Assembly (NCBI RefSeq): GCF_947253065.1
Contig: NZ_CAMXWS010000064.1
Coordinates: forward strand, 1-5,916
Length of the DNA stretch: 5,916 bases
Direction: 5' to 3'
Source of the DNA: an uncultured Corynebacterium sp.
GTDB lineage: Bacteria; Actinomycetota; Actinomycetes; Mycobacteriales; Mycobacteriaceae
In this document: one piece after another, positions 5,524-5,916 of the stretch
Layout of the letters: every line of letters starts with the position of its first letter
How positions within the stretch are numbered: position 1 is the first letter of the stretch
Notes under the pieces: generated by a model
The model's database searches: none
Told to the model about the DNA's origin: nothing
The model's input: only the letters and a program-made list of their open reading frames with translations
Program-made: the position numbers and the translations under genes

Positions 5524-5625
5524 ATGGGTTCAGTGATTAAGAAGCGCCGCAAGCGCATGTCCAAGAAGAAGCACCGCAAGATGCTGCGCCGTACGCGTGT
5601 TCAGCGTCGTAAGCTCGGCAAGTAA
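5524..5625 (+). CDS. 30S ribosomal protein bS22 (AURKAIP1/COX24-type, Rv0500B-like)
   Basis: A 33-residue, extremely basic protein beginning MGSVIKKRRKRMSKKKHRK and ending RRKLGK; more than half of the residues are Lys or Arg. Sequence and length match the small actinobacterial protein found bound to the 30S subunit near the decoding region in mycobacterial ribosomes and named bS22. It is related to the AURKAIP1/COX24 domain of mitochondrial ribosomal protein mS38. It is distinct from E. coli Sra, which has shared the S22 name. GAGGA (5514-5518) lies 5 nt before the ATG, fixing the start. The gene has its own promoter and is followed by two hairpins. The HTH gene that usually sits upstream is here separated by the monooxygenase. 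Confidence 0.95.
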   Translation: MGSVIKKRRKRMSKKKHRKMLRRTRVQRRKLGK

Positions 5626-5644
5626 GCAACTACTTGATAGTTGC
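5626..5644 (+). other. Hairpin immediately after the bS22 stop codon
   Basis: GCAACTA (5626-5632) and TAGTTGC (5638-5644) are exact inverted repeats with a five-base loop CTTGA. The stem begins at the base after TAA. It may protect the mRNA 3' end or assist the following terminator. Confidence 0.65.
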
Positions 5645-5653
5645 ATTTCGATT

Positions 5654-5689
5654 CCCGTTCACCTGGTGAAGGTGGGCGGGTTTTCTTCT
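5654..5689 (+). terminator. Rho-independent terminator of the bS22 gene
   Basis: CCCGTTCACC (5654-5663) pairs with GGTGGGCGGG (5671-5680): ten pairs including two U-G, with loop TGGTGAA. TTTTCTTCT (5681-5689) follows directly. This is the only classical stem plus T-run in the window. Confidence 0.85.
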
Positions 5690-5916
5690 GGGGGAATGCG
5701 GACTGCCCGGTGTGCCGTTCTTGGTTGCCGGGGCTTTGTGCATTGATGGGCCGGCTTGACGATCGGGTTGGATTATCTGGTTTGACGACGCGGTTTGACT
5801 ATCGCCCTGGATCACGATCAGCGACCTGGGGTTTCGCCCCGCGGCGATCACTATTGTCAATCCGAACCACACAGCCTGTTTTTGGGCATGCCGAAAGGCC
5901 CAGCTGTTGCTGGCTT
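5690..5916. other. Gene-free right end with repeats and small hairpins
   Basis: No recognisable gene is seen in these 227 bp. A plus-strand frame from ATG 5746 stays open to the edge, and a minus-strand frame stays open from the edge to the stop at 5630-5632. Neither product resembles a known protein. The stretch holds 13-bp tandem repeats (5753-5804), a GGGG/CCCC stem (5828-5840) and, at the edge, a CCAGC-TGTT-GCTGG stem (5900-5913) that could be part of a terminator cut by the window end. Confidence 0.5.
5753..5804 (+). repeat. Four tandem 13-bp repeats
   Basis: Units GGCTTGACGATCG (5753-5765), GGTTGGATTATCT (5766-5778), GGTTTGACGACGC (5779-5791) and GGTTTGACTATCG (5792-5804) follow without gaps; consensus GGTTTGACGATCG. 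The stretch before (5740-5752) matches the consensus at about 7 of 13 positions and may be a decayed unit. The 13-bp period is not a multiple of three, which argues against a coding repeat. Confidence 0.7.

Noticed and set aside
5756..5800. TTGAC words in the 13-bp repeats as -35 boxes
   Set aside because: No TANNNT element was found at the proper 16-18 bp spacing downstream of them.
5630..5872. Minus-strand frame of 80 codons, open further to the right edge
   Set aside because: It runs across the bS22 terminator and the 13-bp repeats, lacks a ribosome binding site and resembles no known protein; a C-terminal tail of a gene outside the window cannot be fully excluded.
5746..5916. Plus-strand frame from ATG 5746 open to the edge
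   Set aside because: It crosses the non-codon-sized repeats, has no ribosome binding site and no recognisable motif.

Overview
The window looks like a core-chromosome segment of a Corynebacterium. The evidence is the gene order (Cys-rich conserved protein on the minus strand, then ppx, an Arg-motif membrane protein, proC, a small excisionase-type HTH protein and a 33-residue basic ribosomal protein). This matches, from memory, the Mycobacterium tuberculosis Rv0495c-Rv0496-Rv0497-Rv0500(proC)-Rv0500A-Rv0500B block. Moderately GC-rich codons, frequent GTG/TTG starts and genes without Shine-Dalgarno sequences fit the same group. Genus is inferred from protein similarity recalled from memory; species cannot be given.

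Left part (1-2702): a Cys-rich conserved protein runs leftward off the window edge. It is divergent from ppx (exopolyphosphatase, Ppx/GppA family). The two genes share a roughly 34-bp gap holding a 23-bp near-perfect palindrome, whose arms place a mirrored -10-like element before each gene; both genes look leaderless. ppx is followed 21 bp later by a TTG-started gene with a good ribosome binding site. It encodes a protein with an RRRRRR/GGISVAELTG head, a long charged Pro/Glu/Lys linker and three C-terminal membrane segments.

Middle part (2703-4195): proC (pyrroline-5-carboxylate reductase, last step of proline synthesis) follows on the same strand. Its start is overlapped by an 18-codon reading frame and has no clear ribosome binding site. 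A 312-bp gap without a gene follows; it carries a long hairpin, three tandem 9-bp repeats and a probable promoter. Next comes a 67-residue HTH protein, then two hairpins in tandem. The second has a very stable UUCG-capped stem and probably terminates transcription from both sides.

Right part (4196-5916): a minus-strand FAD-dependent monooxygenase sits between the HTH gene and the ribosomal protein gene, which are neighbours in mycobacteria, so it is probably a lineage-specific insertion. Divergent from it is the gene for the 33-residue ribosomal protein bS22 (AURKAIP1/COX24 type), with its own promoter and a roughly 130-nt leader, ended by two hairpins. The last 227 bp hold no convincing gene but contain four tandem copies of a 13-bp sequence.

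The core genes are housekeeping (polyphosphate turnover, proline synthesis, ribosome) plus two conserved actinobacterial genes of unknown role. No defence, CRISPR, phage or transposon genes are visible. The most unusual signals are cis-acting: the mirrored divergent promoter, a perfect 24-bp palindrome inside ppx, and two sets of short tandem repeats.
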